64,000 bases of DNA, taken from NCBI RefSeq assembly GCF_000332195.1, contig NZ_KB235922.1, forward strand, positions 4,251,322-4,315,321, given 5' to 3'. The stretch comes from Pleurocapsa sp. PCC 7319. Lineage in GTDB: Bacteria; Cyanobacteriota; Cyanobacteriia; Cyanobacteriales; Xenococcaceae. Both the position numbers and the translations under genes were made by a program. Positions 41,094 through 51,755 of this stretch are shown piece after piece; the first letter of the stretch is position 1; every line of letters begins with the position of its first letter. The notes beneath the pieces are model-generated. The model was not told the DNA's origin. It did not search any database and saw only the letters and a program-made list of their open reading frames with translations.

Positions 41094-43811
41094 TTAACCA
41101 ACAACAGCTAGTTGTTGTTGATTGAGATAAAAATAGTGACCGCGTTTAGCCATCAATTTTTCGTGAGTGCCGCTTTCAACTACAATTCCTCGATCCAGTA
41201 CCAGAATTACATCTGCCTTACGCACAGTAGAAAGACGGTGGGCAATCACTAAAGTAGTACGATTGTGAAGAAATTGCTCGAGGTTATTTTGGATAATTCT
41301 TTCTGACTCGGCATCAAGACTACTGGTAGCCTCATCGAGAATCAGTAATGGCGGGTTGCCTAACAAAGCCCGAGCGATCGCTAGTCGCTGTCTTTGACCC
41401 CCAGAAAGCATACCTCCCCCCTCCCCAATTTGGGTTTCGTAAGCCATGGGAAAGTCTTTAATAAACTCGTGTGCGCCTGCCTGTTGCGCAGCAGTGATAA
41501 TTGCTTCTAAGTCGGCATGGGGCTTGGAGACGCTGATATTTTCGCGAATCGTCCCCCCAAAAAGAAAAGTATCTTGATCGACAACACCCACCTGTTCTCT
41601 AAGGGAGCGCAAAGAGATATTAGCCAGATCGTAGCCATCAATATAAATCTTTCCTTCTGTAGGAGGATAAAGACCCAAAAGTAATTTGGAGATGGTGGTT
41701 TTCCCTGAACCACTGCGCCCTACCAGTGCCACTGTTTGTCCTGGCTCTACTGTAAAGGAAAGATTTTCTAAAGTATTGCGATCGCTTTCGGGATGGTAGC
41801 GAAATGTCACATTATCAAACCGAATTTGACCGCGAAGCGGTGGCAATGAAGAACAACTAGAATTTTGTAAATTTTCTTCTAATTCCGTATCAATGACATC
41901 ATTAATTCGTTCTATGGCAATGACTACTTCTTGTAATTCATTCCAGAGGACAATTAACCGTTGAAAAGGTTTAATCACGTTAACTAACAGCATATTAAAC
42001 GCCACCAACTGTCCGATAGTTAGCTCGTTGCTAATTACTAACCAGGCACCGAACCAAAGTAATGCGGTGCGGACGGTAGTTTCTATAGTCGCGCTTAATA
42101 TTTGTAGTCTGTTACCAATTACCTGTCCAGAAAAGTTCTTTTTAATTGCCTTACCGAATAAGTCTTCCCAATTCCACTGTACCGACTGTTCCACCGCCAT
42201 CGATTTAACTGTGCTAATACCAGTCAAAGATTGAATTAGATATCCTGTTTCTTCCGCATGAGCAAAAAAAATCTCACGCGAAACTCGTTTTAAGAAGGGA
42301 GTGGCGACTAATGCCAAGATGACAAACGGTGGCACAATGACCAAAGTTAACAATGCCATCTTCCAGCTATACCAAAACATCAGTCCGACATAAATGAACA
42401 CGGTTAATAAGTCGAGAATGATGGCTAAAGCTTCCCCGGTCAAGAATCGCTGAATCTTACGATTTTCTTGGACACGAGCAATAATGTCCCCTACGTAACG
42501 AGATTCAAAAAAGCCTAGAGGTAAGCGGAAAGTATGATTGATAAAGCCGACAATTAAAGAGAGATCGACTCGGTTAGCCGTATGATCTAGTAGATACTGT
42601 CGCAGTCCAGTCATCGCAACTTGAAACCAGCCAAAAATTAGTAATCCCAAACCCACGGCGGTTAAAGTTAGATTACTTTGCTGCACCACTACTCGGTCTA
42701 AAAGTAACTGAGTAAATAGAGGTGTAATTAAGCCAAAAACTTGAATTAAGATCGAGGCAATAAATATTTCTAGTAAAACTATTCCATGGGGTTTGACTAA
42801 TTCAAAAAACTGCCAGAAAGGAGTACTGGCTTCAGGAGCGTCTTTGAGAAATGCTGTCGGCTGCAACAACAGTGTATAGTTAGTCCAACGCTCCTTAAAT
42901 TCGCCATGGGAAAAGTTGCGCTGTCCAATGGCTGGATCGCAGACAATCACAGAATCTTTGGTTATTCGGTAGACGACGATGTAGTGTTTGCCTTCCCAAT
43001 GGATGATCGCAGGTAAACTTTGTTTAGCTAATTGATCTAAACTGGCTTTAACTGGGCGAGTAGTAAAGCCAATACTTTCCGCTGCTGCGGCTAATCCTCT
43101 TAAAGAAGCACCATTGCGATCGACATTGGCAATATCTCGCAGGCGACTCACACTAAATTTTTTACCCCAGTAACGACCAATCATGACCAAACAAGCTGCA
43201 CCACAATCTGAGTCACTTTGTTGAGCGTAGAAAGGATAACGACGACTAACTTTTTGCCATAAATGACCTATTTTAAGACTGGGGTTAGGAAAATAAGCTT
43301 TATTTACTTTTTTAACTCTCTTTAGCTCGGTATTAGTTGATGAAACTTCTACTGGTTTGGCTTGAGGGATAATCTGAGCCACAGCTTGATTAGAATTAGT
43401 AACCAGAGAATTAAACTCTTGAGCCTGATGATAAAGATGTTCTTGGATCTGGGGATGTCGTTGAACTAATGTTAATAGCAATTCTGGTGGCAAATAACAA
43501 AGTTCTAAATTACGAGCAGCTCTTGCCGAGTATGGTTCGAAAGCACGATCGGGAAAAAAGGTAGCCTCTCCGAAAGATTCTCCAGCTTTGAGGTTAGTAA
43601 TTAACTCTCCAGCATGATCGATTAGCCGTACTTTTCCCGCAACAATCAGATATACTCCAGCTTCGGCTCCTGTAGTCTCCCAAAACTTACCGACTTTTGG
43701 TTTGATTGTTTTGAGCTGTTGGAGACAGTTAGAAAACTCTGATTCAGAAAAAGTATGTCCCAAAATATCATTAATCTGCTGACGGGAAACCTTCGATATA
43801 TTTTGAACCAT
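41094..43811 (-). CDS. cNMP-domain C39-peptidase ABC exporter
   Basis: About 905 residues. Residues 25-130 form a cyclic-nucleotide-binding-type domain. A C39 peptidase (catalytic Cys203 in SDCGAAC), the ABC membrane domain and an ATPase (GRSGSGKTT, LSGGQRQR, ILDEATS) follow. The layout resembles HetC-type transporters of cyanobacteria. The ATG at 43811 is preferred to the TTG at 43862 because the TTG start would overlap the upstream gene by 47 bp. The start then sits 4 bp after the HTH gene. The cargo is unknown; the double-glycine genes at 20-30 kb are possible. Confidence 0.92.
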   Translation of the reverse strand: MVQNISKVSRQQINDILGHTFSESEFSNCLQQLKTIKPKVGKFWETTGAEAGVYLIVAGKVRLIDHAGELITNLKAGESFGEATFFPDRAFEPYSARAARNLELCYLPPELLLTLVQRHPQIQEHLYHQAQEFNSLVTNSNQAVAQIIPQAKPVEVSSTNTELKRVKKVNKAYFPNPSLKIGHLWQKVSRRYPFYAQQSDSDCGAACLVMIGRYWGKKFSVSRLRDIANVDRNGASLRGLAAAAESIGFTTRPVKASLDQLAKQSLPAIIHWEGKHYIVVYRITKDSVIVCDPAIGQRNFSHGEFKERWTNYTLLLQPTAFLKDAPEASTPFWQFFELVKPHGIVLLEIFIASILIQVFGLITPLFTQLLLDRVVVQQSNLTLTAVGLGLLIFGWFQVAMTGLRQYLLDHTANRVDLSLIVGFINHTFRLPLGFFESRYVGDIIARVQENRKIQRFLTGEALAIILDLLTVFIYVGLMFWYSWKMALLTLVIVPPFVILALVATPFLKRVSREIFFAHAEETGYLIQSLTGISTVKSMAVEQSVQWNWEDLFGKAIKKNFSGQVIGNRLQILSATIETTVRTALLWFGAWLVISNELTIGQLVAFNMLLVNVIKPFQRLIVLWNELQEVVIAIERINDVIDTELEENLQNSSCSSLPPLRGQIRFDNVTFRYHPESDRNTLENLSFTVEPGQTVALVGRSGSGKTTISKLLLGLYPPTEGKIYIDGYDLANISLRSLREQVGVVDQDTFLFGGTIRENISVSKPHADLEAIITAAQQAGAHEFIKDFPMAYETQIGEGGGMLSGGQRQRLAIARALLGNPPLLILDEATSSLDAESERIIQNNLEQFLHNRTTLVIAHRLSTVRKADVILVLDRGIVVESGTHEKLMAKRGHYFYLNQQQLAVVG

Positions 43812-43815
43812 GATT

Positions 43816-44433
43816 TTAATTACTGGCGAGGGGATTAAAGTTCCAAATTTCTGAAGTGTCAAACATAGAAACCGTATCTAAATTGTCGATTTGGATACCT
43901 TTACTAGAGCGATCTCCTTCTGCTTCAACTACCGGTTTTGGTCGAGTAGATAACCCCATCTGTTTTAATAATCTGTTTAGATGTTGAGGAGTTACCTTAA
44001 TCCCTAATTCTTTATGGAGATGCTGGCTGAGTTTTTGAGCAGTCCAACGTTTAAAAGGATATTGATAGTCTTGATTGGGAACATTAACCTCTTGAGGACT
44101 TTTAGTTACTAACTGTTTCAAACGCTGTAGATACTCCTCATGTACTAATGTTGGACGACCAATAGGATTTGATTTCCAATGATGGGCTTGATTAGTTCTT
44201 GCCATAGTGATCCAATGTCTAGCTGTAGCCTGACAGCAGCCTAATTCTTGGCATATTTGAGCTTGAGTTTTACCCTCATCAGCTAGAAGCATTATTTGTA
44301 TTCGTTGACGTTGTTTATCTGTCAGTTCGGGTTGCAAACTTTTTTGCAGCAACTTGCGCTGAAAAGATGTTAAATATTTACCCACAGCTTGGCATTCATC
44401 GTCTTTAGGGGTTTGGAAGTGTTTTTGTGACAT
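43816..44433 (-). CDS. HTH protein leading the second export operon
   Basis: 205 residues with two helix-turn-helix parts (about residues 35-75, KTQAQICQELGCCQATARHWI, and about 115-160). These recall the DNA-binding half of IS630-type transposases, but there is no DDE catalytic domain. It ends in an acidic, Asn-rich tail. The stop codon is 4 bp before the exporter start. Stable linkage suggests that the protein is a domesticated regulator of the operon and not an IS remnant; that is inference. Confidence 0.75.
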   Translation of the reverse strand: MSQKHFQTPKDDECQAVGKYLTSFQRKLLQKSLQPELTDKQRQRIQIMLLADEGKTQAQICQELGCCQATARHWITMARTNQAHHWKSNPIGRPTLVHEEYLQRLKQLVTKSPQEVNVPNQDYQYPFKRWTAQKLSQHLHKELGIKVTPQHLNRLLKQMGLSTRPKPVVEAEGDRSSKGIQIDNLDTVSMFDTSEIWNFNPLASN

Positions 44434-44584
44434 AACCTAACTAAGCAATAATTAAAATTTATTCTCAATATTTGTTGATTCTCAATATTTTCTGGACACA
44501 TAATTGATTTAAATTTATGATTTCTGTCAATAAAAATCACCTAATTGGCATTAGCAACAGATTAGGTACTTAATTAGGTATTAT

Positions 44585-44806
44585 TTGGTAACTACCACAG
44601 CAGGGCAGAAACGGTGGCAAGTTTATTATCAGAACTATCAATCGGATAAAAATGCTTGTAAACCAAAGTTAGAAAAGAATTCGGTTTCAGAAGGAATTAA
44701 ACAAAAAGCGATCACATTTGGAGTTTCACTACCCTTTATCGCTTTTGTTTTTGGAATTACAGCAGAGAAAAGCCCACGAGCGAAGCGAGCTTTAGCCGTG
44801 GGATGA
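44585..44806 (+). CDS. Short ORF of doubtful status
   Basis: A 73-codon frame starting at TTG. The first half is polar and Lys-rich, and about residues 45-60 are hydrophobic. Its last residues come from the IS-like hairpin at 44771-44806, so the C-terminus may be an insertion artefact. No ribosome site or family is recognised. Confidence 0.3.
   Translation: MVTTTAGQKRWQVYYQNYQSDKNACKPKLEKNSVSEGIKQKAITFGVSLPFIAFVFGITAEKSPRAKRALAVG
44771..44806. repeat. IS200/IS605-like right-end hairpin remnant
   Basis: CCCACG and CGTGGG enclose AGCGAAGCGAGCTTTAGC, the form of cyanobacterial IS605-type ends. No transposon gene remains nearby. Confidence 0.5.
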
Positions 44807-44914
44807 AAAAACCGCTCACGCTGTATATGCAATTAGGGGCATTGTTCAAACGAGGGTTACAGTTGGAGGAAAAATTCCTCTCAAAAGCTATTTTCGCGCC
44901 TGCTATTCTAGTTT

Positions 44915-46846
44915 CTACTTACGCCAAGAAAAACTAAAAGTAGTACCTTTACCGACTTGAGATTCTAACTCAATTGTTCCTCCTTGACTCTCAACTATTT
45001 TTTTGACAATCGATAAACCGATGCCTGAACTTTCATTATGATCGCGACTAGATAAGGTCTGAAATATGCCAAAGATGCGCTCTTGATGTTCTAGAGCAAT
45101 ACCATCACCATCATCGGTAACTGCAAAATAATAGAATTGGGGAGTTTCTGTAGCAGAGATTTCAATTTTTCCTGCTTGACTGTGGTGATGTTTGATCCCA
45201 TTACTAATTAAATTGCTAAAAACCTGTTCTAAAGCAATTTTTTGTGTGTTCAAAGTGGGCATCGATTCGTCAATAGCGATCGCAAATTTTGGTGGTGGTG
45301 CTATAGAATCAATAATATCCATTAATAAATCTTTAACTGCAACTATTTCCGTTGGGCTTTGTTCTCGTCCTACCCGTGAATACTTAAGTAAAGACTGGAT
45401 AAACATTTGCATTCTACCAACCCGACTTTTTAATAATTTCAGGTTTTGTCTGATATCGTCGTCGAGTTTATCTTCTAAGTCTTCTTCAATCCATTCTGAA
45501 AGATTGCGAATTGCTCGCAAAGGTGCTTTAAGATCGTGAGAGACTATATAAGTAAATTCGTCTAGTTCTCGATTACGTTTTTTTAATAAAGAAGTTGTCT
45601 GTTCTAAATCTTGGTTAATACTGATTAATCGCTCTTTTTGCTCCTTGGATAGAGCTTCTGCTCGTTTTCGCTCGCTAATGTCAATAATCGTGCCAAAATA
45701 ACCAATACGCTCTCCACGATCGCCATACATAATTACTGCTTTTCCTGATACCCAAGTTATTGTGCCATCAGGAGACTGAAAACGATATTCCGAGGTAAAC
45801 TCTGTTCCCAATTGAGCAGTTTCGTACCATTGCTGATAAACCCTGGCTTTATCTTCAGGATGCAAAGCATTACTCCAGCCTTGTCCCAATGCTTCTGCTT
45901 GGGAAAGTCCCGTAATTTCCAGCCAGCGAGGATTAACATATACACAGTCTCCTTGGCAGTTTGTTTGGAAAATACCCACAGGGGCTTGAGTTACTAAAAC
46001 TCGAAACCTAGCTTCACTTTGCTGTAGAGCTTTTTCAATTTGTTTGCGTTCGGTAATGTTGCGCCACACGGCAATAAAACCATCCTCTAGTCGATCAATT
46101 CTAATCTCAAAGACTTTAGCTTGATTTTCTGGCTCCTGAGATTTTAAAAAAAATTCTCTCGAGACAGCTTTTCCAGTTTCTATAACCTCACAGCACAAAG
46201 AAAATAGTTCACCTTGGAAATCAAAAATGTTTAGGAGGCAAGTATTTGATTCTTTTTGCCTTTGCCAATCGAACAAATTATTTTTACAAGCAGATTCATT
46301 AAGATAATCGGGACGAAAACCAATAATCTGAAAATTTTCATCGCGAATGCTGGTATAGATCCCAAAACAGTCCAGCATATTCTCAACAGAAACACGAAAT
46401 TTGTGTTCGTTGCGTTGAGCTAACTGATGTAAGCGAACCTGTTCTAGTACAGAGCGAATCGTGAAACGGAGACTATTAGCATTAGTGTTACCTTTGGTTA
46501 AATAATCTTTAACCCCTGCCTTCATTACTTTAACTGCGATCTCCTCGTTTCCTTCACCAGTTAACACTATTATTGGAGGTAGGCGATCTGGAAGAGATCC
46601 GCGAAGCTGTGCGTAACTTTCTTTCAATTTTGCTACAAACTCTAATCCATCTAAGTCTGGCAAATTAAAATCGAGCAAGATCAGATCGGGGTGATGGCGG
46701 AAAAAACGCTCTAGTCCTTCTTCTCCCGTCTCGGCTTCGATAATATTATAGGTACAGATAGGATCTTGTTTGAGATAGCGATGGTAAGTATGACGATCCT
46801 CTAAATTATCATCAACAATTAATATCGTTTTTTGAGAAGATGTCAT
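44915..46846 (-). CDS. Receiver-PAS-PAS histidine kinase
   Basis: 643 residues: an N-terminal receiver (about 8-135, phospho-Asp in LILLDFNLPD), then a PAS-like region (about 150-275). A clear PAS/PAC follows (about 283-400, GIFQTNCQGDCVYVNPRWLEITG). HisKA comes next (FTYIVSHDLKAPLRAI, His near 440) and an ATPase domain (SNGIKHH, DDGDGIA, GIGLSIVKKI) ends the protein. No membrane segment, so a cytoplasmic signalling protein. The partner is unknown. Confidence 0.92.
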   Translation of the reverse strand: MTSSQKTILIVDDNLEDRHTYHRYLKQDPICTYNIIEAETGEEGLERFFRHHPDLILLDFNLPDLDGLEFVAKLKESYAQLRGSLPDRLPPIIVLTGEGNEEIAVKVMKAGVKDYLTKGNTNANSLRFTIRSVLEQVRLHQLAQRNEHKFRVSVENMLDCFGIYTSIRDENFQIIGFRPDYLNESACKNNLFDWQRQKESNTCLLNIFDFQGELFSLCCEVIETGKAVSREFFLKSQEPENQAKVFEIRIDRLEDGFIAVWRNITERKQIEKALQQSEARFRVLVTQAPVGIFQTNCQGDCVYVNPRWLEITGLSQAEALGQGWSNALHPEDKARVYQQWYETAQLGTEFTSEYRFQSPDGTITWVSGKAVIMYGDRGERIGYFGTIIDISERKRAEALSKEQKERLISINQDLEQTTSLLKKRNRELDEFTYIVSHDLKAPLRAIRNLSEWIEEDLEDKLDDDIRQNLKLLKSRVGRMQMFIQSLLKYSRVGREQSPTEIVAVKDLLMDIIDSIAPPPKFAIAIDESMPTLNTQKIALEQVFSNLISNGIKHHHSQAGKIEISATETPQFYYFAVTDDGDGIALEHQERIFGIFQTLSSRDHNESSGIGLSIVKKIVESQGGTIELESQVGKGTTFSFSWRK

Positions 46847-47218
46847 TGTCTAGATTGACACATATAAAGCAGCACAATAATTTTAACAATATTTTAATAC
46901 TACACAACTCTACTAAGGATTGATAAGTGAAATTATTAACTCAAAAGCATTAAACCAATATTCCCAAAAGTTTTGTACTAATTAATTTATACGATTGGTT
47001 GTCGCATCTCAAATGCAAACATCTTTTGCAAATCTTCGATATCACACTTAATACTTTTGAAAACATGATTTTTTAGAACATAGATGATGAAAATTTTAGA
47101 AGTGCCATCACATTGGTTTGATTGTAAATAAAATAATGTTTTTTTCCCAACTTGGAGCCTAAACTAAATTCTATCGTTACTATTGAATAAACGGTTTATT
47201 AAAACAGTTACTTTGGTG
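46847..47218. other. Divergent gene-free region
   Basis: About 370 bp, AT-rich, between the divergent kinase and caspase genes. No repeat or clear promoter element is seen. Confidence 0.6.
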
Positions 47219-50200
47219 ATGGCTGAATTTAAACGTAGTTTGGCGGTGGTAATTGGGATTAACGAATATCACAACGGAATTGCTCGCCTCAAAACTGCAG
47301 TTCCTGATGCGATCGCGATCGCCGAAATCCTTAAAGATCATTATCAATATCAATTAGTTCATCCTAATTTTAAGACAGGAGTAATCGTCAATCACTATGC
47401 TACTAAAGATCGCCTCAAAAGCCTCTTTACAGATATTCTGCCTAATAAAATAAGGCCTACCCAGAGCGATCGCCTAGTACTCTACTTTGCTGGACATGGT
47501 ATTGCTCGTAGTAGCGATACTGGTCCAGAAGGCTATCTCGTCCCCCAAGATGGGAATGTCAATGAGCCTAATTCTTTGTTGCGGATGGGGGATTTACATG
47601 ACTGGTTGTCCTATCTCGAATGCAGACATCTATTAGTAATTCTCGATTGTTGCTTTGCAGGGACATTTCGTTGGGCAAGTACTCGTAAACTGATTCCCAT
47701 TCCAGAGAAAATTCATTGGGAGCATTACTATCGTTTTATTAAATATTCTGCATGGCAAGTAATTACCTCTGCGGCACATAACCAAGAAGCCTTAGACTTT
47801 CTCAATAATCGCGATCTCGACACTAGTCAACAACATTCTCCCTTTGCCGAAGGATTGATTAAAGCTTTGGGCGATCGCCAAGCAGATTTAATTGCTGATG
47901 GTGTAATTACTACTCCCGAACTATATCTCTATCTTCGAGATTATGTAGAGTTAAACTCCCAAGAAAAACAGACTCCAGGATTTTTCCCTTTAACCAAACA
48001 CGATCGCGGAGAATATATTTTCAAACTCCCCGATCTTGAACCACAATTAGAACCTGCACCCAAACTAGAAAAAGACAATAATCCCTATCGAGGCTTAGAA
48101 TCCTTTGAAGAAAGACATTCACGTCTCTTTTTTGGCAGACAAGAAGTTATTCAGGACTTATTTGAGAAAGTTACTCAACCTCATCAGCAGTTAACCGTAG
48201 TTTTGGGTATATCTGGTTCGGGAAAATCTAGTTTAGTCAAGGCAGGTTTAATTCCCTATTTACGGGAAAAGGAGCCTCAAAAATGGCAGATACTCGAACC
48301 GATCCGACCTGGAAATAAACCTTTTAGTTCTCTTGCTAGAGTTTTATCTGCCCTTAATAACCAAGACCAAACCAACTTTGAGGATCAAGTAGTTTTATTC
48401 GATCATAATCCCCCTACTGAAGCTAGTCGTAGTCTAGCTGGAGACACTACTATCCTCGGTCAAAAGCTGCAACAAAATCCTCATCAGTCAATTAATTCAA
48501 TTCAAACTTGGTCTCGGGAACATTCTCAGACTAAGTTGCTATTAGTCATCGATCAATTTGAAGAGTTGATTACTCTAGCACAAGCCACAGTTACTACAAC
48601 CGAGGAGCAAAAATCAACTTGGTGGAATAAACTTCAAACAAAACTTTTTTCAGCTACTAGAGGGAAAACTGACCCAGTTGAAACTCAAAAAAGAGAAGAA
48701 TGCCATGATTTTATCGATCTGCTAGCTCAAATCTTAGAGCAATGTCCCCAGGTTAGTTTAATTATTACTTTGCGCTCTGATTTTGAACCAAGATTTCTAA
48801 CTTCAGCCTTACAGTCAGATTGGGCAATTTCCCGTTTTGTAGTCCGTGCTATGCGATCAGATGAATTAAGAGATGTAGTGGAAAAACCCGCTACCGAGAT
48901 GGCATTGTATTTTGAACCGGCTAATTTAGTAGATCGTCTGGTGGATGAAGTAGCTCAGATGCCAGGAGCTTTACCATTGCTATCTTTTACTCTCAGTGAG
49001 ATGTATATCAATTTACATCGTGCCTGGATTGAAGAAGGAAAGGAAGATCGAGCCTTGACCGTAGATGCGGACTTTGAAAGAGAAGGTGGAGTAGCTGGTG
49101 CTCTAACTAGGAGAGCTAATCAAGAATATGACAATCTACCCAATCAAGCTCATCAATTAACGATGCGCCAAGTAATGTTACGGATGGTAGAAATTGATGG
49201 AGGTGAAGCTGTTAAGCGCAGGGTATTAAAGCCAGAGCTAATCTATCCTAGCCAGTCAGAGAATCAGCGAGTTGAAAGGGTATTGAATAGTTTAGTCGAT
49301 ACCCGCCTGATTGTTACGGGCAAAGATACTGAATCAGACAGCATTTATTACGAGCCTGCCCACGATTTCTTAGTCCGAGGTTGGGATAAATTGCAGGATT
49401 GGCTACAAAAAGGTCAATTACAAGATAATTTATTCTTACAGCGTCTTCTAACTCCTGCGGCATTTGAATGGCAAGAAAAGAAAAAACCGCGAGATTATCT
49501 CTGGAATGCGAATCCAAGATTAGGCATACTTAAGCAAATACTTGGGTCTGAGAATAATTGGTTTAATCAAGTAGAAAAGGAATTTGTTAAAGATAGTATA
49601 GACCAGAAAAAATTAAACGTTACCATGCGTTGGAGTGGTGCGATCGCCGTAATTACGATTTTAAGTACATTGTTAATTGCAGCTTTGTTAGCACGCATGC
49701 AAGCCAAGATTGGTCAAAGCAATGCCTCCAAACAATCTGCCAGACTTAATCTGACCTCCAATCAGTCTTTAGATTCAATGCTTGATAACCTAAGAGCAGC
49801 AACAGCTCTACAAGATTATCTTTTGAAGCTATCAGGACTTAATGAGCAATTAAAACAGCCAGTAGCAAAAACATTACAATGGTCGGTTTATCAAGTTAAA
49901 GAACTTAATCGGATGCAAGGGAATGTAGAAGATACTGTACCAGTTAGAAGTATTTTTAACCCTCAAGGTGATTTACTGGCTAGTGCCGAAGAAAATGGCA
50001 TCATTCGTTTGTGGAATCTACAAGGAGAAGAGTTAAGAAGCTGGCAAGCTGATCGGCACAGAGTCTGGACGGTATCCTTTAGTTCCGCTCAAGATTACCA
50101 AAATAACTTAGTTAGTGGTTCAGAAAGCGGGATGATTCGCCTCTGGAATTTAGAAGGAGAAGAATTAGCTGCCTGGAAAGCTCATCAAGGGCAAGTTAGA

Positions 50201-51742
50201 GATTTTGACTTTAGTCAGGACGGTCAATTAATGGTTAGTGCTGGATGGAACGACGGCACCGTAGCTTTGTGGAACTTGCAGGGAAAACTATTAAGACGAT
50301 GGCAAGCAGATTCAGACATGGTTAAAAGTGTTAGTTTTAGCCCCGACGAGCAATTAATCGCCACTGCTGGCAGAGATCAAACCATTCGTCTTTGGAATTT
50401 TCAGGGTAAATTATTGCAAAAATTTCCTGTCCATTCTTGGAAAGTAATCTTTAGCCCTAATGGTCAGTTATTTGCCAGTGCTGGAGATGATGGAGTAGTC
50501 AAAGTTTGGAATCGAAAATATCAGCTAGTAGGATCTTGGCAAGCTGATAGGCAACGCCTTTGGAACATCGCCTTTAGTTCCGATGGTCAAGCGATCGCCA
50601 GTGCGGGGGAGGATGGTAATGCTAGGGTATGGAACTTACATGGCAAGCAGTTATCAGAATTTAGAGGACATAATGGTCCTGTAAGGAGTGTTAGTTTTAG
50701 TCAAGATGGCAAACTTCTAGCTAGTTCGGGAGATGATGGCACTACTCGTTTATGGACTCTGGAGAATCAAGAGTTAGCCAAATGGCAGGGAGATAGAAAC
50801 TGGATTCAGGACTTAGTCTTTAGTATTGATGGCAAATTTTTAGCCAGTACTGGAGAAGATGGCAAGATACGCCTTTGGGATCTTGAGGGCAAACTGTTAT
50901 CAGAATTTTTAGGACATTATTCATTGATCGGTAGGATTAGTTTAAGTCCTGATGGACAATTACTAGCTGGTGTTAGTAAAAATGGGACTGTTCATCTTTG
51001 GAATTTGCAGGGTGAATTATTACAAACATTGCCAACTCAGATCCGTTCTCCAGAAACCATTAGATTCAGCCGTGATGGTCAGTTACTAGCTATTGCCGGT
51101 GCGAACGGGATAATCAAACTGTGGAACCTACAAGGTGAATTAGTAGCTGAATTGTCAGAACATGAGGGTCTAGTTAATAGTCTCAGTTTTAGTCCCGATG
51201 GTAAATTACTAGCCAGTGCTAGTGAAGACGGCACTGTGATCGTCTGGGATTGGGAATCAGAACAAGTAATCAATCAATTTCAGGATCACATTGGGGAGGT
51301 TTACGCCGTGGCTTTTAGTCCTGATGGTAAGTGGCTAGCTAGTGGTGGTCAAGACAGCACAATTCGTCGCTGGAATATTGAAAATAATTCCACTAAGTTT
51401 CCTTTGCATATTTACCAAGCAAGAGTGAATTCAGTAATCTATAGTCCTGATGGAAAAACAATTTTCAGCAGTGATGATCGTGGTTCGGTTCGACTATGGG
51501 ATTTTGATAGTGGAGAGTCTCTGGCAACTTGGACAGCTCATCAATCTGGCATTAAACGCCTTAGTTTAAATCCAGAGGGAAATTTACTTGCTACAACAGG
51601 AGAAGGAGGAGAGATTAAATTATGGCGGATTGATTCTTTTGAACAGTTAATTGGTCAAGTTTGCTCATTAATGGAGAATTATCTGCAAAATAACTCTGCT
51701 GTCGCTCAGAGCGATCGCTTTCTCTGTAATAATACACCATAA
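47219..51742 (+). CDS. Caspase-nSTAND-WD40 protein
   Basis: About 1507 residues. Residues 5-240 form a C14 caspase-like peptidase (His93 in FAGHG, Cys144/145 in DCCFAG). At about 290-760 is an nSTAND NTPase (NPYRGLESF, Walker A GISGSGKSS, LLVIDQFEEL Walker B). A hydrophobic segment lies near residue 815, and at least 13 WD40 repeats fill 890-1490. The ATG at 47219 is preferred over TTG 47183. This architecture is known from multicellular and complex bacteria and is thought to act in programmed death or defence, with WD40 as sensor. The catalytic residues look intact. Confidence 0.92.
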   Translation: MAEFKRSLAVVIGINEYHNGIARLKTAVPDAIAIAEILKDHYQYQLVHPNFKTGVIVNHYATKDRLKSLFTDILPNKIRPTQSDRLVLYFAGHGIARSSDTGPEGYLVPQDGNVNEPNSLLRMGDLHDWLSYLECRHLLVILDCCFAGTFRWASTRKLIPIPEKIHWEHYYRFIKYSAWQVITSAAHNQEALDFLNNRDLDTSQQHSPFAEGLIKALGDRQADLIADGVITTPELYLYLRDYVELNSQEKQTPGFFPLTKHDRGEYIFKLPDLEPQLEPAPKLEKDNNPYRGLESFEERHSRLFFGRQEVIQDLFEKVTQPHQQLTVVLGISGSGKSSLVKAGLIPYLREKEPQKWQILEPIRPGNKPFSSLARVLSALNNQDQTNFEDQVVLFDHNPPTEASRSLAGDTTILGQKLQQNPHQSINSIQTWSREHSQTKLLLVIDQFEELITLAQATVTTTEEQKSTWWNKLQTKLFSATRGKTDPVETQKREECHDFIDLLAQILEQCPQVSLIITLRSDFEPRFLTSALQSDWAISRFVVRAMRSDELRDVVEKPATEMALYFEPANLVDRLVDEVAQMPGALPLLSFTLSEMYINLHRAWIEEGKEDRALTVDADFEREGGVAGALTRRANQEYDNLPNQAHQLTMRQVMLRMVEIDGGEAVKRRVLKPELIYPSQSENQRVERVLNSLVDTRLIVTGKDTESDSIYYEPAHDFLVRGWDKLQDWLQKGQLQDNLFLQRLLTPAAFEWQEKKKPRDYLWNANPRLGILKQILGSENNWFNQVEKEFVKDSIDQKKLNVTMRWSGAIAVITILSTLLIAALLARMQAKIGQSNASKQSARLNLTSNQSLDSMLDNLRAATALQDYLLKLSGLNEQLKQPVAKTLQWSVYQVKELNRMQGNVEDTVPVRSIFNPQGDLLASAEENGIIRLWNLQGEELRSWQADRHRVWTVSFSSAQDYQNNLVSGSESGMIRLWNLEGEELAAWKAHQGQVRDFDFSQDGQLMVSAGWNDGTVALWNLQGKLLRRWQADSDMVKSVSFSPDEQLIATAGRDQTIRLWNFQGKLLQKFPVHSWKVIFSPNGQLFASAGDDGVVKVWNRKYQLVGSWQADRQRLWNIAFSSDGQAIASAGEDGNARVWNLHGKQLSEFRGHNGPVRSVSFSQDGKLLASSGDDGTTRLWTLENQELAKWQGDRNWIQDLVFSIDGKFLASTGEDGKIRLWDLEGKLLSEFLGHYSLIGRISLSPDGQLLAGVSKNGTVHLWNLQGELLQTLPTQIRSPETIRFSRDGQLLAIAGANGIIKLWNLQGELVAELSEHEGLVNSLSFSPDGKLLASASEDGTVIVWDWESEQVINQFQDHIGEVYAVAFSPDGKWLASGGQDSTIRRWNIENNSTKFPLHIYQARVNSVIYSPDGKTIFSSDDRGSVRLWDFDSGESLATWTAHQSGIKRLSLNPEGNLLATTGEGGEIKLWRIDSFEQLIGQVCSLMENYLQNNSAVAQSDRFLCNNTP

Positions 51743-51755
51743 ACCCATTAACCTA

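Noticed and set aside
43816-44433. IS630-family transposase
   Set aside because: Only the HTH half is present, no terminal repeats are seen, and the gene is closely coupled to the exporter.
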